Positions 15,616 to 25,173 of a stretch of DNA of 64,000 nt are shown here, piece by piece. The notes under the pieces are model-generated. The model was not told the DNA's origin. It made no database searches and saw nothing but the letters and a program-made list of their open reading frames with translations. This DNA comes from Ferruginibacter paludis (GTDB lineage: Bacteria; Bacteroidota; Bacteroidia; Chitinophagales; Chitinophagaceae), in assembly GCF_030409685.1 (NCBI RefSeq), contig NZ_JAUFQJ010000006.1, positions 372,001 to 436,000 of the forward strand, written 5' to 3'. The translations under genes were made by a program, and so were the position numbers. The first letter of the stretch is position 1. Every line of letters starts with the position of its first letter.

Positions 15616-15960
15616 ATGAAAATTTTTGTTGCTGGACTCCCATACGATCTGGATGATGATGAACTGGTAGAAATATTTGAAAAATTTGGGACTATTATTT
15701 CTGCGAAAGTAGCTATGGATAAGGAAACCGGTAAAAGTAAAGGCTTTGGTTTTATAGAAATGCAAAATGATGCAGAAGCACTGGACGCCATTGAAAGTCT
15801 GAATGATATTTCGTTGGGCAAAAAGCCGCTGGTAGTTAAAAGAGCTGAGGAAGGCAGTTCAAGAGGGCCGGGTGCAGGACCTAATGCACGCCCGGGTGGC
15901 GGCGCTCCCCGCGGTAATAACAATGGTGGATTTAATCGGGATCGCAACCGGTTTCAATAA
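15616..15960 (+). CDS. RRM-type RNA-binding protein with Gly/Arg-rich tail
   Basis: A 114-residue single RNA-recognition-motif protein, starting at ATG 15616 (MKIFVAGLPYDL); an in-frame ATG 54 bases earlier adds no domain. RNP2 is IFVAGL at 3-8 and RNP1 is KGFGFIEM near 40-47. The tail is rich in Gly, Arg, Asn and Pro (SSRGPGAGPNARPGGG), as in cyanobacterial and Bacteroidota Rbp proteins that bind mRNA and are often cold-responsive. A terminator follows directly. The long AT-rich leader (15450-15615) could carry post-transcriptional control, but shows no obvious fold. Confidence 0.92.
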   Translation: MKIFVAGLPYDLDDDELVEIFEKFGTIISAKVAMDKETGKSKGFGFIEMQNDAEALDAIESLNDISLGKKPLVVKRAEEGSSRGPGAGPNARPGGGAPRGNNNGGFNRDRNRFQ

Positions 15961-15975
15961 TATTTAATTATTTAA

Positions 15976-16013
15976 AAAAGGCGCAGTAATTTAAAATTAC
16001 TGCGCCTTTTCCT
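15976..16013 (+). terminator. Intrinsic terminator after the RRM gene
   Basis: AAAAGGCGCAGTAATTT pairs with AAATTACTGCGCCTTTT across a minimal loop, followed on the plus strand by CCTGTTTTTG. The A-run on the other side makes it potentially bidirectional for the convergent DUF1456 gene. Confidence 0.85.
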
Positions 16014-16053
16014 GTTTTTGATAACTGGCTGCAACACATTCTTATAGCTACCT

Positions 16054-16329
16054 TTATTGTTTTTTGGGAGTTTCGTTTTTCCCATCTTTTAATCCCTGTT
16101 TCGGTTCAGGCAATTTTCCCCTTTTATAAATAATCAGCCCGTTTAAAAAATTGCGTAAAATCTGGTCACCGGCTTCAACGTATCCGGGATGATCTTCATT
16201 TCTGAAAAGATCGCCCAATGCTCCTTTGGTGATTTCAAAATCTACCAATGACAATATTTCAATAATATCGTCATTGCGCAGCGAAAGTGCAACCCTTAAT
16301 TTCTTAAGGATATCGTTATTGGTGATCAT
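16054..16329 (-). CDS. DUF1456 (YehS-like) family protein, single-repeat form
   Basis: A 91-residue protein matching one DUF1456 module: NDILKKLRVALSLRNDDIIEI and then GALGDLFRNEDHPGYVEAGDQILRNFL. The E. coli YehS protein has two such modules (~155 residues). This one has a single copy, then a basic Lys/Pro-rich tail (GKLPEPKQGLKDGKNE). The function of the family is unknown. It lies 41 bp downstream of the RND permease stop on the same strand and may be transcribed with it, though no functional link is known. Confidence 0.8.
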   Translation of the reverse strand: MITNNDILKKLRVALSLRNDDIIEILSLVDFEITKGALGDLFRNEDHPGYVEAGDQILRNFLNGLIIYKRGKLPEPKQGLKDGKNETPKKQ

Positions 16330-16370
16330 AATATTTCAATTATCAGGTATAATGGCAAAACTAAAGCTTC

Positions 16371-19300
16371 TTATCCAACATTGTTTTCAAATATAGTTTT
16401 GTCTATGTTGTCTTCATTTTCTTTTTCTTCTGATAGCTTGCTCAACTTCTTACCGTAAGATAATTTGGTGATGAGCACAAATAAAACCGGCACCACAAAA
16501 ATGGCCAGTGTTGTTGCAGCCAGCATGCCACCAAATACTGTCCAGCCGATTGTTTTACGTGATTCTGCTGCTGCACCTGTTGCAAAAGCAAGAGGAAGTA
16601 CACCTAAAATAAATGCAAGCGAAGTCATAACGATTGGACGTAGCCGCAGTTGTACAGCCTGCAGCGTAGCATGGGTAATGTCAACACCACGATCGACCCT
16701 TTCTTTGGCAAACTCAACAATCAGGATCGCATTTTTTGCAGCCAGCCCGATCAACGTAATCAGCCCTATCTGCGCATATACATTGTTGGAAATTTTAGGC
16801 AGTAATACCAGTGTAAGGATAGATCCAAAAGCGCCAATCGGCACCGCAAATAAAACTGAAAAAGGCACGGACCAGCTTTCGTACAAGGCTGCCAGAAAAA
16901 GAAATACAAAAACAATTGAGATGGCGAAAATAGTCACAGTGCTGCTACCTGCTTTTATTTCTTCGCGGCTCAATCCACTAAATTCAAATCCATACCCTGC
17001 GGGTAATTTTTTTGCTTCTTCCTGTAAAGCCTCAATCGCCTGGCCGCTGCTGAAACCGGGTTTGGGAGATCCGTTGATTTCAATAGAACGGTAAATATTA
17101 TAGTGCGTAATAAGCGAAGGACTCTCTATCACTTTTGAAGTCACCAATGCACTGAGGGGTATCATGCCACCCTGGCTGTTACGGACGTAATATTTGTCCA
17201 GCTCCCCAATGGAAGAACGATAGGTGCTATCAGCCTGTGCAACCACCCTGAAGTTGCGCCCATACAAATTAAAATCATTTACATAGCTGCTTCCAAGCAA
17301 AGTAGAAAGCGTGTTGTAAACATCCGCCACATTTACACCCAGCAATTTTGCTTTGGCCTTATCAACATCCACTTTATAACTTGGTGTATGCGTTGTAAAA
17401 AAAGTATATGCACGGCCAATCTCCGGGCGTTTATTTACATTGCCCAAAAAGTTTTTAGCAACTGTTTCAAACTGCTGAATGTTATCTGTACTGGTTGTTT
17501 GCTGTAATTCAAAAGTAAAACCGGCAGTAGCACCCAGGCCAGGAATGGCAGGAGGAGCAATAGCGAGTATCCTTGCTTCCTTTATATCACTCGTTCGTTG
17601 CTGTATTGCATCGATAATGCTTTGCAGTTGCATCTCTTTGCTTTTCCGGTCATCCCAGGGTTTCAGGTTGACAAACATTGTTCCCACGTTTGATTTAAAA
17701 GAAAAGCTGATAATATTTAAACCTGCCAGGCCGCCAACGGTTCTAACACCGGGAATCGCCTGAACTCTTTTTAAAACAGTCAACAGCATCTCTTTACTTC
17801 TGTTGGTAGACGTAGCTTCGGGCATTTCATAAGTAACATATAACCGGCCTTCATCTTCACTTGGTATAAAGCCTGTGGGTTTACTTTTAAATAAAAAGAA
17901 CAAGCCAACAAATAAACAAACCAACATGATCAACACTAATGGCGTTGCTTTTATCCATTTACCAACGCCGGATGTATATGATGTGGTTATCTTGCCAAAC
18001 CCCCTGTTAAACCAGGCAAAGAATTTTTCGAAGACATTCTTTTTAGCCGTTTCATCTTTGGATGGCTTAAGCATAATAGAACAAAGAGCCGGCGTAAGAG
18101 ATAAAGCAACAAAAGCAGATATAATTACAGACACCGCAATGGTAATAGCGAACTGCTGGTACAACTTACCGACAATGCCCGGAATAAAACCCACGGGAAC
18201 AAATACAGCAGCGAGTATCAATGCAATGGCAATAACGGGTCCGGATATATCATTCATTGCCTTACGGGTAGCTTCTTTGGCGGATATTTTTTCATGATCC
18301 ATATAATGCTGCACGGCTTCTACCACTACAATCGCATCATCCACCACAATACCAATGGCCAGCACAAATGCAAACAGTGTTAAGGTATTAATAGTAAACC
18401 CAAAAGGAATAAAGAAAATGAATGTGCCAATCAAAGAAACAGGAATGGCCAACACAGGAATCAAGGTTGCCCGCCAGTTCTGCAAAAACAAAAATACCAC
18501 GAATGTTACGAGCAATAAAGCCTCAACCAAAGTATGCAATACTTCATTGATCGAAATTTTAACCACTGAAACGGTCTCCAGCGGGATACTGTAATCAATG
18601 TCTTTCGGAAACGTCTTTTTTAATTCGGTAAGCGCTCTAGTTATTCCTTCATAAGTCTGCAATGCATTGGCGCCGGGGGCCTGGTAAACCAACACAAACG
18701 CCGCAGGCTTTCCATCCACGAAAGCATTGCTGCCGTAATCAAATTTTCCCAGTTCCACTCTTGCCACATCTTTCAAATATACAACGGTACCTGTTGCCGG
18801 AACTGTACGAACAATGATATTTTCAAACTGATCCTTGGTATTGATGCGGCTGTTGGTTAATACGTTGTACTCAAAACTTTGCGCAGATGGTTGTGGATTG
18901 CCACCAATGGTTCCTGCTGCAACCTGTAAGTTTTGCTCGGTAAGGGAAGCCAGGATATCAGAAGTACTCATGCCCAGATTAGCCAGTTTTTCAGGATTCA
19001 GCCAGATACGCATCCCAAAATCATCTGCACGGGACACAATATCTCCAACACCAGGAACCCGTTGTAAAGCGTCTTTTACATAAATGTTAGCGTAGTTACC
19101 AATAAAGGTAGCATCATGCGTTCCATTGGGTGAATAAAACGCCAGCGCCACCATAATACTTGGCACACGTTTACGAACGGTGAGCCCCAAACGTTTCACT
19201 GCATCCGGTAGTGTTGGTTGGGCAACACTTACCCGGTTCTGTACGTCCAGCGCTGCAATATTCACATCGGTTCCTAACTCAAAATTTACATTGATGCTAC

Positions 19301-19565
19301 TGGCACCACTGCTACTGCTGCTACTTGAAATGTAGGTCATGCCCGGTGTACCATTCACCTGCGTTTCCATTGCAGTGGTGGTAGTTTGTTCAACGGTTTC
19401 CGCATCTGCGCCTATAAAGTTGCCGGATATAGAAACCGTTGGTGGTGTAATGTCAGGATATTGTGCAACGGGTAAAATTGTCATTGAAATAATTCCAACC
19501 AGTACAATAACAATGGATATTACAATGGCTGTTACCGGCCTCCTTATAAAAGTATCTGCTATCAT
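16371..19565 (-). CDS. RND efflux pump inner-membrane permease (HAE1/AcrB type)
   Basis: A full-length (1064-residue) proton-driven transporter of hydrophobic compounds, trimeric in the inner membrane. It has the N-terminal FIRRPVTAIVISIVIVLVG helix, 12 predicted helices and two large periplasmic loops. The proton-relay aspartates are in IGIVVDDAIVVVE (TM4) and the lysine is in LIGLAAKNAILIVEFAKE (TM10). GFIPSEDEGRLYV opens the second loop. It follows its adaptor and TolC genes in one minus-strand operon headed by an ArsR-type regulator. Confidence 0.96.
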   Translation of the reverse strand: MIADTFIRRPVTAIVISIVIVLVGIISMTILPVAQYPDITPPTVSISGNFIGADAETVEQTTTTAMETQVNGTPGMTYISSSSSSSGASSINVNFELGTDVNIAALDVQNRVSVAQPTLPDAVKRLGLTVRKRVPSIMVALAFYSPNGTHDATFIGNYANIYVKDALQRVPGVGDIVSRADDFGMRIWLNPEKLANLGMSTSDILASLTEQNLQVAAGTIGGNPQPSAQSFEYNVLTNSRINTKDQFENIIVRTVPATGTVVYLKDVARVELGKFDYGSNAFVDGKPAAFVLVYQAPGANALQTYEGITRALTELKKTFPKDIDYSIPLETVSVVKISINEVLHTLVEALLLVTFVVFLFLQNWRATLIPVLAIPVSLIGTFIFFIPFGFTINTLTLFAFVLAIGIVVDDAIVVVEAVQHYMDHEKISAKEATRKAMNDISGPVIAIALILAAVFVPVGFIPGIVGKLYQQFAITIAVSVIISAFVALSLTPALCSIMLKPSKDETAKKNVFEKFFAWFNRGFGKITTSYTSGVGKWIKATPLVLIMLVCLFVGLFFLFKSKPTGFIPSEDEGRLYVTYEMPEATSTNRSKEMLLTVLKRVQAIPGVRTVGGLAGLNIISFSFKSNVGTMFVNLKPWDDRKSKEMQLQSIIDAIQQRTSDIKEARILAIAPPAIPGLGATAGFTFELQQTTSTDNIQQFETVAKNFLGNVNKRPEIGRAYTFFTTHTPSYKVDVDKAKAKLLGVNVADVYNTLSTLLGSSYVNDFNLYGRNFRVVAQADSTYRSSIGELDKYYVRNSQGGMIPLSALVTSKVIESPSLITHYNIYRSIEINGSPKPGFSSGQAIEALQEEAKKLPAGYGFEFSGLSREEIKAGSSTVTIFAISIVFVFLFLAALYESWSVPFSVLFAVPIGAFGSILTLVLLPKISNNVYAQIGLITLIGLAAKNAILIVEFAKERVDRGVDITHATLQAVQLRLRPIVMTSLAFILGVLPLAFATGAAAESRKTIGWTVFGGMLAATTLAIFVVPVLFVLITKLSYGKKLSKLSEEKENEDNIDKTIFENNVG

Positions 19566-19701
19566 CGTATTTACTATTTAACCGTTAAGACGGTACTATT
19601 TTATGGATGCAATAAGGTTCTGTTACCGTTCAAAATACCTCAGTAATAAAAACCTGTTGCAAAATTTTGAATCAAAGATTATGTTGTACCAATCAATGGC
19701 G

Positions 19702-20847
19702 TTATTTTGCTGGTGTTGTTGTTGGTCCTGCAGGCTGAGCTGAAGAAGTATTGATAGCCGCACCTTCCCTTAAATTCTGCACTCCTTCCACTACGACAGA
19801 CTCCCCGTCTTTCAAACCATCTTTTACAATTACATTGGCACCTATCTGTTTACCGGGGACTATTTTTCGCTGAGAAACTTTGTTACTGTCATTGGGCACA
19901 TACACAAAAAATTCACCGAGTTGCTCTGTTACTGCTTTATATGGAATCAGCAAAGATTGAGTTGCCGAATTGTTTTTAACCCGTACAGTTCCGTTCATAC
20001 CAGCAATCAATAAATTTTTATTGTTGGGAAAGATCAGTCTTGCTTTAATGGTTCCTGTTTGTGCATTTACTGCCCTGTCAAGCAAAGCAATTTTTCCGGG
20101 ATAAGGATACACATCTGTACCAAAGGCAAGTGAAAAAGTGGAGTCTGCTTTTTTCGGGGCATCGCTCATAAGCTTTGTAAAACGATAAATTTCTTTTTGG
20201 TCTACATTAAAATCCACAGCCAGTTCCCTGTCTGATGAAACCGTGTTGAGTACCGTTTGGCCCGCTGTAACTGCTGCGCCCGGTTTAACTGCCGAGATGC
20301 CAATCAATCCGTCAAAGGGAGCGTATACTTTTGTGTATTTCACGTTGGTTTGCACGGCCTGGATATTTGCCCTGGCTGCCTCTGCCTGTTTTTTCGCTAC
20401 TTCCAATGCCGCGTCCGCATTGTCTACAAGTTGCTTTGCCACCGCATCATTTTTATCCAGCTCGTGAAAACGGTTGGCATCTTTCTGGGCTTTATTTAAG
20501 TTCGCTTCCTGCACACTTAAGCCCGCAACAGCCTGCTGATAATTGGCCGCATACAATTGCTCATCTATTGAATACAACAGCTGACCTTTGCGAACCCTGG
20601 CACCGTCTTTAAAATAAACGCCGGAAATAAACCCACTTACCTGAGGTCTTAATTCAACCTGGTTAAGTGCATTGATTGTTGCAGGATATTCGTCATAATA
20701 AACGGCATCCGTTTTTATCACAGGCTGCACGGTTACTTTCGCCGGTGGAGGTGGCGGCGGAGGTGCCTGGTCTTTTGAATTACCACAGGCCGTTAATAAA
20801 AAAAGAGTTGCATAACCTGCAGACAGCTGAAGATATTTTAAGTACAT
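19702..20847 (-). CDS. RND periplasmic adaptor (membrane fusion lipoprotein)
   Basis: The 381-residue AcrA/MexA-type adaptor links permease and outer-membrane channel. The N-terminus ends in lipobox LLTAC, so C21 should be lipidated. A Pro-rich linker (APPPPPPPAK) follows. The barrel-sandwich/lipoyl half-motifs are RPQVSGFISGVYFKDGARVR and YAPFDGLIGISAVKPG, flanking an alpha-hairpin. It starts at the ATG at 20847, 36 bp after the TolC-like gene, and precedes the permease by 136 bp. Confidence 0.95.
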   Translation of the reverse strand: MYLKYLQLSAGYATLFLLTACGNSKDQAPPPPPPPAKVTVQPVIKTDAVYYDEYPATINALNQVELRPQVSGFISGVYFKDGARVRKGQLLYSIDEQLYAANYQQAVAGLSVQEANLNKAQKDANRFHELDKNDAVAKQLVDNADAALEVAKKQAEAARANIQAVQTNVKYTKVYAPFDGLIGISAVKPGAAVTAGQTVLNTVSSDRELAVDFNVDQKEIYRFTKLMSDAPKKADSTFSLAFGTDVYPYPGKIALLDRAVNAQTGTIKARLIFPNNKNLLIAGMNGTVRVKNNSATQSLLIPYKAVTEQLGEFFVYVPNDSNKVSQRKIVPGKQIGANVIVKDGLKDGESVVVEGVQNLREGAAINTSSAQPAGPTTTPAK

Positions 20848-20883
20848 ACAAACAGTATTTTATTTTTATGTTGGGTGATTTTC

Positions 20884-22275
20884 TTAATAAACAATTTGTC
20901 CAAGCGCTTTTTGTACATCTATTTTACTGGCCAGCAGTTGGTACAAAGAAGCGTAATAATTTATTTCTGCTGTTCTTAAATCCGTTTCTGATGTGATCAC
21001 TTCCAGATATGCTTTTATGCCAGACTTGTATTGCAATTGCAAAACGTCATACACCTCTTTGGCCAGCACAAGATTCTGCTTCAGCGCCTGAAAATTTTCC
21101 AGGTTGCTTTTGTAAACAGCCATTGCCTGCGTATAAGCAGAGTTGACTGAATTTTTTAAATTGATGATATCGAGATTATTTCTTTCCAGCTCGAGTTGCG
21201 CAGCCTGCAGCGCCGCTTTTCTTTTGCCACCCTGAAAAATTGGGAAGCCCAGCGTTAGTGCTGCAAAAGAATTGGGGAAATTATTACTATATATTTTTGC
21301 AAAATTATTATTCTGGTAAGAAAGGTTATAAGCCCCATTGGCAGAAATTGTTGGCAGGTAACTCCATTTATTATATTGCACATTGTACTGCAACAACCGT
21401 CTTTGTGTTTCCAGCAACTGGTATTCAATCCTGGCTGTGTAGTTAGCTTCCTGTGACGTATCCAGTGCAATCTCCTTTTCCATTTGCAGACTATCGTATA
21501 CAATATTCAGACTGGCTGATAGCGGATACCCCATCAGCGTTTTAAGGTTTTCCAGTTTTGCCTTCAATAATTCTTCATTGCTTCTTTTGGCTGCTTTGGA
21601 ATTGTTCAGCGTAATAGTAGCCCGCTTATAATCGATTTTATCAGCAATACCGGCTTTGTACTGGTTGAAGGCATCCCTAAGACTTTGTTCAATCCGCTGA
21701 ATGTTTGTCGTTGAAACCTTAATCTGTTGTTCGGTAGAAAGCACATCATAAAAAGCCTTTGACACATCCGCGGCAAGCTCAATTTTATTGTTGCTGGTAA
21801 GTTGCCTGGCTTGTAGCCGGGCATCTGTTTTTGTTCGGCTGGCGAGCAAAACATCTTTATTAAAAATGGCCTGCGAAACGGTGAACTGGCCCGCGGACGT
21901 ATTATTCACACCCAGTTTAATGGCATTGCCTCCAATAATAGCTGTTTGAACAATAAAATTATGCTGCAGGTTATAATTGAAATTAATCTGGGGATACCAG
22001 TCTGCAAGTTTACTCCTGATGGTGGTTTCCAGAATCTGCTGGTCTATTATGGATTGCTGTATTTGCGGTTGATGAACAATAGCATAATCAACTGCACTCT
22101 TCAATGTAACTTCCTGCAGTAAGCTATCTTTTCCCATCGATTGCCCCAGCAAAAAAAACGGGCATAATAGAAAGAAGCTATTTACAAATAATTTCACAGC
22201 AACCCGATTATTTTTATCGCAGGCAGTAAGAACCATTATTTTTAATTGTCTCATTAATTGTAAATTTCTATTCAT
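20884..22275 (-). CDS. TolC-family outer-membrane efflux channel
   Basis: A 463-residue outer-membrane factor of the RND pump. It has two OEP repeats: the first with PQIQQSIIDQQI and WYPQINFNYNL, the second with YQLLETQRRLLQYNVQY and YLPTISANGAYNL. LGFPIFQGGKRKAALQAA is the typical channel-strand/helix junction. The start is uncertain. The listed ATG gives an unusually long N-terminus, and the hydrophobic stretch NSFFLLCPFFLLGQ near 32-45 is the likely signal peptide, so a later start such as the Met at position 14 is possible. Confidence 0.93.
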   Translation of the reverse strand: MNRNLQLMRQLKIMVLTACDKNNRVAVKLFVNSFFLLCPFFLLGQSMGKDSLLQEVTLKSAVDYAIVHQPQIQQSIIDQQILETTIRSKLADWYPQINFNYNLQHNFIVQTAIIGGNAIKLGVNNTSAGQFTVSQAIFNKDVLLASRTKTDARLQARQLTSNNKIELAADVSKAFYDVLSTEQQIKVSTTNIQRIEQSLRDAFNQYKAGIADKIDYKRATITLNNSKAAKRSNEELLKAKLENLKTLMGYPLSASLNIVYDSLQMEKEIALDTSQEANYTARIEYQLLETQRRLLQYNVQYNKWSYLPTISANGAYNLSYQNNNFAKIYSNNFPNSFAALTLGFPIFQGGKRKAALQAAQLELERNNLDIINLKNSVNSAYTQAMAVYKSNLENFQALKQNLVLAKEVYDVLQLQYKSGIKAYLEVITSETDLRTAEINYYASLYQLLASKIDVQKALGQIVY

Positions 22276-22397
22276 TTATTTATTAATTATTTAAAGGCAC
22301 TGAATTGCGTCAACAATATTCACACCAGTTAATTGGCTGCCACTTATAGCATGCCCTGCATGCAACTTCAAAAAGATTTTTAAAAGAAAAGGACAAA

Positions 22398-22676
22398 TTA
22401 CTTTCCGCCAAAAGAGGCAATTTCTTTTATATACTCTTTCAACAACGCTTTATTAATGGTGTAGCTGTAACACCTGCCATCTTTGGATGGTTGTATCAGG
22501 CCTGCTTCCGTAAGCGTTTTTATATGATGACTCACTGAAGGCTGTGCAAGGTTAATTTTATCCGTTATCTGGGAACATTGTATACAGCCTCCCCTTCCAG
22601 CCATATCTTCCAGTATTTTCAACCGGTTCATATCGCCTAATGCCTTGGCAATTTTTTCCAGCTGTTTCAATTCCAT
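22398..22676 (-). CDS. ArsR-family winged-helix repressor
   Basis: A 92-residue helix-turn-helix protein: LEKIAKALGDMNRLKILEDM, then recognition helix QPSVSHHIKTLTEAGLI and wing GRCYSYTINK. It has Cys residues at IQC and GGC near 31-34 but lacks the ELCVCDL metal motif of arsenic sensors, so the ligand is unclear. It is the first gene of the efflux cluster and probably represses it, releasing when a toxic compound is sensed. An inverted repeat 12 bp before its start is a candidate operator. Confidence 0.9.
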   Translation of the reverse strand: MELKQLEKIAKALGDMNRLKILEDMAGRGGCIQCSQITDKINLAQPSVSHHIKTLTEAGLIQPSKDGRCYSYTINKALLKEYIKEIASFGGK

Positions 22677-22688
22677 GAGATGGATAGA

Positions 22689-22710
22689 TTGATGTATGCA
22701 AATGTATCAA
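22689..22710. promoter_or_regulatory. Candidate ArsR operator
   Basis: TTGAT at 22689-22693 and ATCAA at 22706-22710 form an inverted repeat with a 12-base spacer, with further partial symmetry inside (GTAT versus ATGT). It sits just upstream of the ArsR-type gene start (22676), where an autoregulatory site is expected. The length and AT content are plausible for this family. Confidence 0.35.
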
Positions 22711-22907
22711 TAAATAAATATCCGGGGAAATTAAGTTTGAAGAGCAAAGTTGGTTAAACAAACTATTTTGCAAAACGATTTGTTATAAGCGGTAATATGG
22801 CGGTCGTTATGGAAAGTGAATGGGTGCTGACAAAATTTTTAAGCACCTATTTTAAGCATCCGCCAAGCGTTAGTTTTCGTACATAATTAAAATAAAAATT
22901 CAAAAAA

Positions 22908-23267
22908 ATGGAATACAATAAATTAACACCTGAAGAAGAATATGTAATCGTTCGCAAGGGGACAGAAAGACCTTTTACCGGTGAGTACAACAATAATAAA
23001 TCAACAGGTACTTATGTTTGCCGCAGGTGTAACAGCCCCCTGTACAATTCAACCGATAAATTTGATTCCCGGTGCGGCTGGCCTAGTTTTGATGACGAAA
23101 TACCGGGAGCAGTGAAACGGATACCCGATGCAGACGGAAGCAGAACTGAAATTGTTTGTGCCAATTGCGATGCCCACCTGGGACACGTGTTTACCGGGGA
23201 AAGACTCACTAGGAAAAATACCAGGCATTGTGTAAACTCCATTTCGTTAAAATTTATTCCTGCCTGA
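22908..23267 (+). CDS. msrB: Peptide-methionine (R)-S-oxide reductase
   Basis: Reduces the R-epimer of methionine sulfoxide in proteins, using thioredoxin. At 119 residues it is a stand-alone MsrB. Structural zinc ligands are two CxxC pairs, CRRC (38-41) and CANC (84-87). The catalytic cysteine is C108 in RHCVNS and the probable resolving cysteine is C56 in [14 protein letters not shown] is also conserved. No signal peptide is present, so it is cytoplasmic. Confidence 0.96.
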   Translation: MEYNKLTPEEEYVIVRKGTERPFTGEYNNNKSTGTYVCRRCNSPLYNSTDKFDSRCGWPSFDDEIPGAVKRIPDADGSRTEIVCANCDAHLGHVFTGERLTRKNTRHCVNSISLKFIPA

Positions 23268-23404
23268 TATGATTTGGCAGCATAAAAGCTCATGAAATTT
23301 TTTGCCGCTAACAGTCATAAATGCAAATTATTTCAAACTAATTGCGGCGATTTAAATTACCCGGATGTAAACGAATGCGCTAATTTTAAAGCAAATATTT
23401 TTTC

Positions 23405-24754
23405 ATGAAAAGAGCGTTGGTTATTGGTTTGTTCGCATGTATTATAAATCCGGCAACAGCCCAGCAAATAATTGAAAGGGATGCTGAGATTGACCAGATG
23501 GTAAAACAGGTTGATCCAGATTCTTTAAAAAGCTATATTAAAATGCTGGTAGCATTTGGCACCCGCAACACCCTTAGCACACAGACTGACAGTCGCCGTG
23601 GTATTGGTGCTGCGAGAAAATGGGTATTGAGCAAGTTTACTGAATTTGCAAAGCAGTCCAATGGCCGCCTTTCCGCTTTTATCGATACCGCAACTTTGCA
23701 ACCCGATGGAAAAAGAGTAGACAGTGTTTTACTACTGGGCAATGTAGTAGCTACGTTAAAGGGAACAGATACTGCTGACAAAAGGATTTTTATTATCAGC
23801 GGTCATTTGGATAATATGCGCAGCAATGTAATGGACAGAAAAGGCGATGCACCCGGTGCAAATGACGATGGCAGCGGCTGCGCTGCAGTACTGGAATGTG
23901 CCAGGATCATGAGCAAACATACTTTTCCTGCATCCATCATTTTTGTGACGGTAAGCGGCGAAGAACAAGGCCTCCTGGGGGCTAACTATATGGCTAAAAA
24001 ATCGAAGGCGCTAAACCTGAATATTGAAGCAGTATTGAACAATGATATTATGGGCAGTAATAACAGCAGCGAAACCAATATTATTAACAATACACAGGTG
24101 AGAGTATTCAGTGAAGGACTTCCGTTTTATGAGTTGGATAAAAATGCTAAAAACATCCGCCAGCTTGGATTGGAGAACGATGGCATATCTCGTCAGCTGG
24201 CGAGGTATGTAAAGGAAACAGGCGAAAGATATGTTGATAATTTACAAGTGGTGATGGTGTACCGCAACGACCGTTTTTTACGGGGTGGCGATCACACACC
24301 TTATGTAGAAAATGGCTTTGCAGCGGTGAGAATTACAGAAATGAACGAGAACTATACACGCCAGCACCAGGATGTTCGTTTGGAAAATGGAATTCAATTT
24401 GGGGATTTGCCTGAGCACATTGACTTTGAATACCTGCGGAAAAACACAGCACTGAATCTTTGCAACCTGGCCAATCTTTCCAAAGCGCCAGCTATGCCTG
24501 AAGCAGTAAAAGTTGACATAAAAAAATTAGGCAACACTACCAATCTTACCTGGCTTGCCCCAAAAACCGGAAAAGTGAAAGGATATTATGTTTTGATGCG
24601 GGAAACTACCAGTGCCTTCTGGCAAAAAAAAATTTTTACTAAAGAACTTCAAATAGTATTGCCTTACTCAAAAGACAATTATTTTTTTGCTGTGCAAAGC
24701 GTTGGGGAAAGTGGTAATGAAAGCCTGGCTGTCGTTCCCGGTGTTAGCAGGTAA
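23405..24754 (+). CDS. M28-family metallopeptidase, exported
   Basis: A 449-residue zinc aminopeptidase-like protein with a signal peptide (MKRALVIGLFACIINPATAQ). The M28 metal sites are seen in order: SGHLDNM (His/Asp), APGANDDGSGCAAVLE (bridging Asp), SGEEQGLLGA (catalytic Glu pair), VLNNDIMG and GDHTPYVENGF (final His). A C-terminal ~90-residue beta domain (VDIKKLGNTTNLTWLAP onwards) looks fibronectin type III-like. It probably trims peptides in the periplasm or outside the cell. It is a single gene. Confidence 0.92.
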   Translation: MKRALVIGLFACIINPATAQQIIERDAEIDQMVKQVDPDSLKSYIKMLVAFGTRNTLSTQTDSRRGIGAARKWVLSKFTEFAKQSNGRLSAFIDTATLQPDGKRVDSVLLLGNVVATLKGTDTADKRIFIISGHLDNMRSNVMDRKGDAPGANDDGSGCAAVLECARIMSKHTFPASIIFVTVSGEEQGLLGANYMAKKSKALNLNIEAVLNNDIMGSNNSSETNIINNTQVRVFSEGLPFYELDKNAKNIRQLGLENDGISRQLARYVKETGERYVDNLQVVMVYRNDRFLRGGDHTPYVENGFAAVRITEMNENYTRQHQDVRLENGIQFGDLPEHIDFEYLRKNTALNLCNLANLSKAPAMPEAVKVDIKKLGNTTNLTWLAPKTGKVKGYYVLMRETTSAFWQKKIFTKELQIVLPYSKDNYFFAVQSVGESGNESLAVVPGVSR

Positions 24755-25173
24755 TAAAAATAGCCCCGGGGCATGTGAACATTTGCTCTTGCCAGAGGAT
24801 GAGCCAACTTTCAACTACTGGCGAAATCACTACACTTGTAGAATTGTCTACCGTTATTACGGCGAGGATTGCCGTTTGCATATTAAAAACTTCCGACTAC
24901 TCAAAAAGCGATTTAAATCTCCCGAAAGAGATTATTTTTAAAATTCAATAAACAAGCAGTAATTAATCGAATCCACATAATTTAAAATTTTACAGGCTTT
25001 TCAAAGGTTTCAAGGAGTATTAAGAGAAAAAACGGAGCCGGATTTTTATCCGGCTCCCTTCATTTTACAAAACAGCTTCAATCAAATATTGATCAGTGCT
25101 GATCTTCCCGCTCAATAATTACGATACCCGGTTTATTAAATTATCATGACCTTTGAGAATAAATTTGTAATAA
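24755..25173. other. Intergenic region, 419 bp
   Basis: It contains a perfect 10-bp hairpin, GGAGCCGGAT/ATCCGGCTCC at 25034-25057, with a T-rich run only on the minus-strand side (25033-25027), although no minus-strand gene is evident to its right. A 50-codon plus-strand frame (24799-24951) exists but has no supporting signal. A perfect -7 element TAAATTTG at 25160-25167 precedes the next gene's ATG by 6 bases. Confidence 0.5.

Noticed and set aside
24799..24951. 50-codon plus-strand ORF after the M28 peptidase
   Set aside because: No promoter, terminator or recognisable motif; overlapping frames are equally open.
25060..25140. Minus-strand fragment reading KPGIVIIEREDQH before the hairpin at 25034
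   Set aside because: No start codon and an in-frame stop just upstream; too short to call a gene despite the minus-strand T-run after the hairpin.
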